A stretch of 64,000 nucleotides of DNA from Niastella sp. OAS944. GTDB lineage: Bacteria; Bacteroidota; Bacteroidia; Chitinophagales; Chitinophagaceae. The position numbers and the translations under genes were made by a program. This document shows positions 61,118 through 64,000 of this stretch, one piece after another (position 1 is the first letter of the stretch; each line of letters begins with the position of its first letter). Location of the stretch: NCBI GenBank assembly GCA_024809215.1, contig JANUBW010000001.1:992001-1056000 (forward strand). The letters are read 5' to 3'. The notes under the pieces are model-generated. The model worked only from the letters and a program-made list of their open reading frames with translations. It was not told the DNA's origin and did not search any database.

Positions 61118-62156
61118 GAGTAAACCAAAAGAAGTAACGATTTACGACCTCGCCCGTAAACTAAACGTCTCTATAGCCACGGTTAGCCGGGCGCTGAAAG
61201 ACGACCCTGTTGTAAGCAAAAAAACCAAAAAGAAGATCTTTGATCTTGCTGAGGAAATGGGGTATCGTTATAATCATTTTGCGCGCAACCTCCGCGAACA
61301 GCGTACATACACCATTGGTGTTATTGTTCCGAGGCTCAATAGTTACTTCATGAGTACCGTAATTGCCGGTATTGAAAGTGTTGCCAACAATGAAGGGTAT
61401 ACCCTTATTATCAGCCAATCGTCAGAGTCGGCGGGTAAAGAAGTGGCCAGTGCAAAAACCATGTTCAATAACCGGGTTGATGGCATGCTGGTTTCCCTTG
61501 CTTACGATACCGAAGACATTTCGCACTTCGACCAATTTATAAAAAAGAACATTCCGCTTATATTTTTCGATCGCGTAACCGATCATCCTGAATGTACCAG
61601 TGTATTGATCGATAATCGCAAAGGCGCCTATGAAGCAACCAGTCATTTAATTGCCCAGGGCTGCAGTCGCATTGTACATATTACAGCCACACCAAAACGA
61701 AATGTGTATATCGACAGGCTGGCTGGTTACAAACAGGCATTGGCCGATCACCAGATTCCGTTTGATGAAAAATATATACTCATCAACAATCTGAGCCAGG
61801 AAGCAGGTACACAAGCCGCCGCCGCCATTTTGCAAATGAACCCATTACCCGATGCCGTTTTTGCTGCGAACGATAATTGTGCCGTAGGCTGTATGCTGGG
61901 CCTCAAAAAAGCAGGCATTCGCATTCCACACGATATTGCTTTTGCCGGTTTTAACAACGACCCGGTATCAACGGTAATTGAACCTAACCTTACTACCATT
62001 AATTATCCCGGTTATAAAATGGGTGAAATGGCAGCCGCCAGCCTTATCAATCATTTAAATGGCGTTAACAGCATCGATACTACTAATACAATATTATTAC
62101 GGTCAGAACTTATCATCAGGGCGTCTTCCGTGAAAATAAAATCGGATAGCGAATAA
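61116..62156 (+). CDS. LacI-family transcriptional regulator
   Basis: 346 residues. N-terminal helix-turn-helix TIYDLARKLNVSIATVSRALKDDPVVS (residues 8-34) with hinge, then the periplasmic-binding-protein fold (YTIGVIVPRLNSYFMSTVIAGIESVANN to the end), including PDAVFAANDNCAVGCMLGLKKAGIRIPHDIAFAGFNN. It binds a sugar effector and controls transcription, presumably of the glucuronate/acetyl-glycan genes on both sides. Two LacI-type sites lie immediately upstream. A word array with hairpin follows its stop. Confidence 0.95.
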   Translation: MSKPKEVTIYDLARKLNVSIATVSRALKDDPVVSKKTKKKIFDLAEEMGYRYNHFARNLREQRTYTIGVIVPRLNSYFMSTVIAGIESVANNEGYTLIISQSSESAGKEVASAKTMFNNRVDGMLVSLAYDTEDISHFDQFIKKNIPLIFFDRVTDHPECTSVLIDNRKGAYEATSHLIAQGCSRIVHITATPKRNVYIDRLAGYKQALADHQIPFDEKYILINNLSQEAGTQAAAAILQMNPLPDAVFAANDNCAVGCMLGLKKAGIRIPHDIAFAGFNNDPVSTVIEPNLTTINYPGYKMGEMAAASLINHLNGVNSIDTTNTILLRSELIIRASSVKIKSDSE

Positions 62157-62158
62157 AG

Positions 62159-62231
62159 CCGGCAATCCCCGATTTCATCGGGGGCAATCGGCAATGCCTT
62201 GTCAACATGTTAACTTGTCAACCTGTCAACT
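62159..62231. repeat. Hairpin plus GTCAAC/GTTAAC word array
   Basis: CCCCGAT at 62167-62173 pairs with ATCGGGG at 62177-62183 (loop TTC), flanked by GGCAAT / ATCGGCAATGCC words; then TTGTCAACATGTTAACTTG and TCAACCTGTCAACT to 62231. It lies between the LacI stop and the GH67 start (62243). Confidence 0.7.
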
Positions 62232-62242
62232 GAAAATCCCAT

Positions 62243-64000
62243 ATGAAAAAATGGATAGCTGTCATTATTGGCATTATATTGTTCAATTCGATATTTGCAG
62301 AAAATGGTTATAATTTATGGCTTCGATATAATGTAATTGATAACCCAACCTTTTTACAACAATATCGCCAGCAGATCTCGAGTATAAGTTGCCCGTCTGA
62401 TAACGGCCAGCTTATTGCGGCTCATCAGGAATTACAGAAAGGGCTTTCAGGACTTCTTGGTAAAAAAGTGCCCTTACAAATGTCGGTCATCAATGGTACG
62501 GTTATGATGGGACTGCCTTCACATTTACCATTTATTAAAACGTTGGTGAGTGATACTGTACTGGCACGGTTGGGCAATGATGGTTTTATTATTCGCACCA
62601 TTAAACATGAAGGAAAGAACATAACGCTGATTGCCGGCAACAAAGAAGCCGGCGTTTTATACGGCGCTTTTCATTTCTTACGGTTGCTGCAAACACAACA
62701 ATCTATTCAACAACTGAACATCATAAGTGCACCCAGAATAGACTTGCGCATTCTCAACCATTGGGATAATCTCAATCGCACTGTTGAACGTGGCTATGCC
62801 GGTGGCTCTATATGGGATTGGCAACGTTTACCCGGTTATCTCGATCAACGGTATTATGATTATGCGCGCGCCAATGCATCTATTGGTATAAACGGTACGG
62901 TGCTTACCAACGTGAACGCCAATGCCATGATATTGACCGAGCCCTGGTTACAAAAAGTAGCTGCGCTGGCCGGCATCTTTCGCCAATACAATATAAAAGT
63001 TTACCTCACTGCCCGCTTTAGCGCCCCGGTTGAAATTGGTAAACTAAAAACGGCCGACCCGTTAAATGAAGAAGTAAAAAAATGGTGGAAAGATAAAGCC
63101 GATGAAATTTATCGTATCATTCCCGACTTCGGCGGCTTTTTGGTAAAAGCCAATTCAGAAGGTCAACCCGGTCCGCAGAATTACCAACGCACCCATGCCG
63201 ATGGCGCCAATATGCTGGCCGATGCAGTAGCGCCTCATGGCGGCATTGTAATGTGGCGCGCATTTGTGTATAGCAGCGAATCGCCAGAGGACAGATTCAA
63301 ACAGGCATATAGTGAATTCAAACCACTCGATGGCCAGTTCAGAAAAAATGTATTGATCCAGGTAAAAAATGGCCCCATTGATTTTCAACCACGCGAACCC
63401 TTTCATCCTTTGTTTGGCGCTATGGGCCAAACACCGCTAATGATGGAGTACCAGCTTACCCAGGAATACCTGGGTTTTGCTACGCACCTGGTATATGAAG
63501 CGCCGTTGTTTAAAGAAGTACTGAATGCAGATACACATTCTAAAAATAATGGCGGAAATGTTGCGCAGATCATCGATGGTACCGCTGATGCACATGTACT
63601 TTCGGGTATGGCCGGCGTTGCCAATATTGGCAGCGATATTAACTGGACGGGTCACCCCTTTGGACAGGCCAACTGGTATACCCTTGGCCGCCTCGCCTGG
63701 GACCATACGCTTACTTCTGCCCAAATAGCCAATGAATGGATACGACAAACATTTTCAAACAAAAAAGCGTTTGTTGATACCGTTCAACAACTCATGCTGG
63801 CCTCACGCGAAATAATAGTTAATTACATGACGCCTTTAGGGCTGCACCATATAATGGGGTACGGGCATCACTACGGCCCCGCTCCCTGGTATAACAAAGC
63901 GCCGCGGGCCGACTGGAACCCGGTGTATTTTCACAAGGCCGACTCAATTGGCATAGGATTTAACCGTACCACCAGCGGCAGCAATGCACTGGCCCAATAT
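62243..64000 (+). CDS. aguA: GH67 alpha-glucuronidase (3' end beyond the window)
   Basis: Translation from ATG 62243 runs open for 586 codons to the end of the window. Signal peptide MKKWIAVIIGIILFNSIFA. The N-terminal alpha/beta domain ends near residue 150; the GH67 barrel shows LRILNHWDNLNRTVERGYAG, GFLVKANSEGQPGP, HADGANMLADAVAPHGG, EYQLTQEYLGFATHL and LGLHHIMGYGHHYGP, all diagnostic for alpha-glucuronidases. The enzyme removes (4-O-methyl)-glucuronic acid from xylo-oligosaccharides. About 120 C-terminal residues are expected beyond the window. It is 86 bases after the LacI gene and fits UxuA and the acetylesterase as a glucuronoxylan module. Confidence 0.93.
   Translation, partial: MKKWIAVIIGIILFNSIFAENGYNLWLRYNVIDNPTFLQQYRQQISSISCPSDNGQLIAAHQELQKGLSGLLGKKVPLQMSVINGTVMMGLPSHLPFIKTLVSDTVLARLGNDGFIIRTIKHEGKNITLIAGNKEAGVLYGAFHFLRLLQTQQSIQQLNIISAPRIDLRILNHWDNLNRTVERGYAGGSIWDWQRLPGYLDQRYYDYARANASIGINGTVLTNVNANAMILTEPWLQKVAALAGIFRQYNIKVYLTARFSAPVEIGKLKTADPLNEEVKKWWKDKADEIYRIIPDFGGFLVKANSEGQPGPQNYQRTHADGANMLADAVAPHGGIVMWRAFVYSSESPEDRFKQAYSEFKPLDGQFRKNVLIQVKNGPIDFQPREPFHPLFGAMGQTPLMMEYQLTQEYLGFATHLVYEAPLFKEVLNADTHSKNNGGNVAQIIDGTADAHVLSGMAGVANIGSDINWTGHPFGQANWYTLGRLAWDHTLTSAQIANEWIRQTFSNKKAFVDTVQQLMLASREIIVNYMTPLGLHHIMGYGHHYGPAPWYNKAPRADWNPVYFHKADSIGIGFNRTTSGSNALAQY

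Overview
The window looks like chromosomal DNA of a glycan-degrading, gliding-type Bacteroidota, most likely a Chitinophagaceae (Niastella/Chitinophaga-like) organism. The evidence is two SusC/SusD pairs, several secreted enzymes that end in type IX secretion (T9SS) sorting domains, few Shine-Dalgarno sites, a few promoter boxes of the Bacteroidota type (TTG ... TAnnTTTG), and a coding style with many GGC/GCC/AAC codons at moderate GC. I see no rRNA, tRNA, CRISPR array, prophage or insertion sequence. The species call is inference.

Layout. 1-3452: the end of a molybdenum hydroxylase operon (large subunit tail, FAD subunit, MoxR ATPase, VWA protein; the CoxL-M-D-E layout). 3449-4015: a RibD/DHFR-like reductase. 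4122-7004: a minus-strand operon of di-heme lipoprotein, Tat-type Rieske lipoprotein and porin, divergent from a DtxR-family regulator (7105-7782), with a near-perfect DtxR-type operator between them. 7961-9957: AraC regulator plus serine hydrolase. 10070-13396: two YceI proteins, a glyoxalase-fold protein, an alpha/beta hydrolase and a small conserved protein (likely lipophile/quinone stress). 13680-20903: TolC-RND-adaptor efflux operon with a divergent AraC regulator. 21111-22262: MFS transporter. 22394-33513: a secreted polysaccharide/protein degradation cluster (double GH18 chitinase, GH16, GH18, metzincin protease with crystallin domains), all T9SS substrates. 33708-37027: two small membrane proteins, an FAD oxidoreductase and a Crp-like protein. 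37798-42480: SusC/SusD pair 1. 42775-44076: AzgA-like purine permease. 44737-53176: SusC/SusD pair 2, arylsulfatase, a 41-residue membrane peptide and a membrane fatty-acid-hydroxylase/sterol-desaturase. 54082-56289: GH89 alpha-N-acetylglucosaminidase. 56326-57327: PAP2 phosphatase. 57438-64000: a glucuronate/acetylated glycan module (UxuA, SGNH-type acetylesterase, LacI regulator with operators, GH67 alpha-glucuronidase cut by the window end), which fits glucuronoxylan use.

The most unusual signal is not a gene. More than twenty intergenic gaps carry arrays of short low-complexity words (for example GTTGACGAGTTGAC, GATTGCCGATTCACG, TTTCACGTTTGCCG, GAGTGGCTAGTGG, CTGAAACCTG). The same word dictionaries recur at distant loci, in many gaps a left arm is matched by a reverse-complementary right arm, and the arrays usually begin at or within a few tens of bases after a stop codon, sometimes supplying the stop codon itself. 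I do not recognise this family; it is the best candidate here for an undescribed element.
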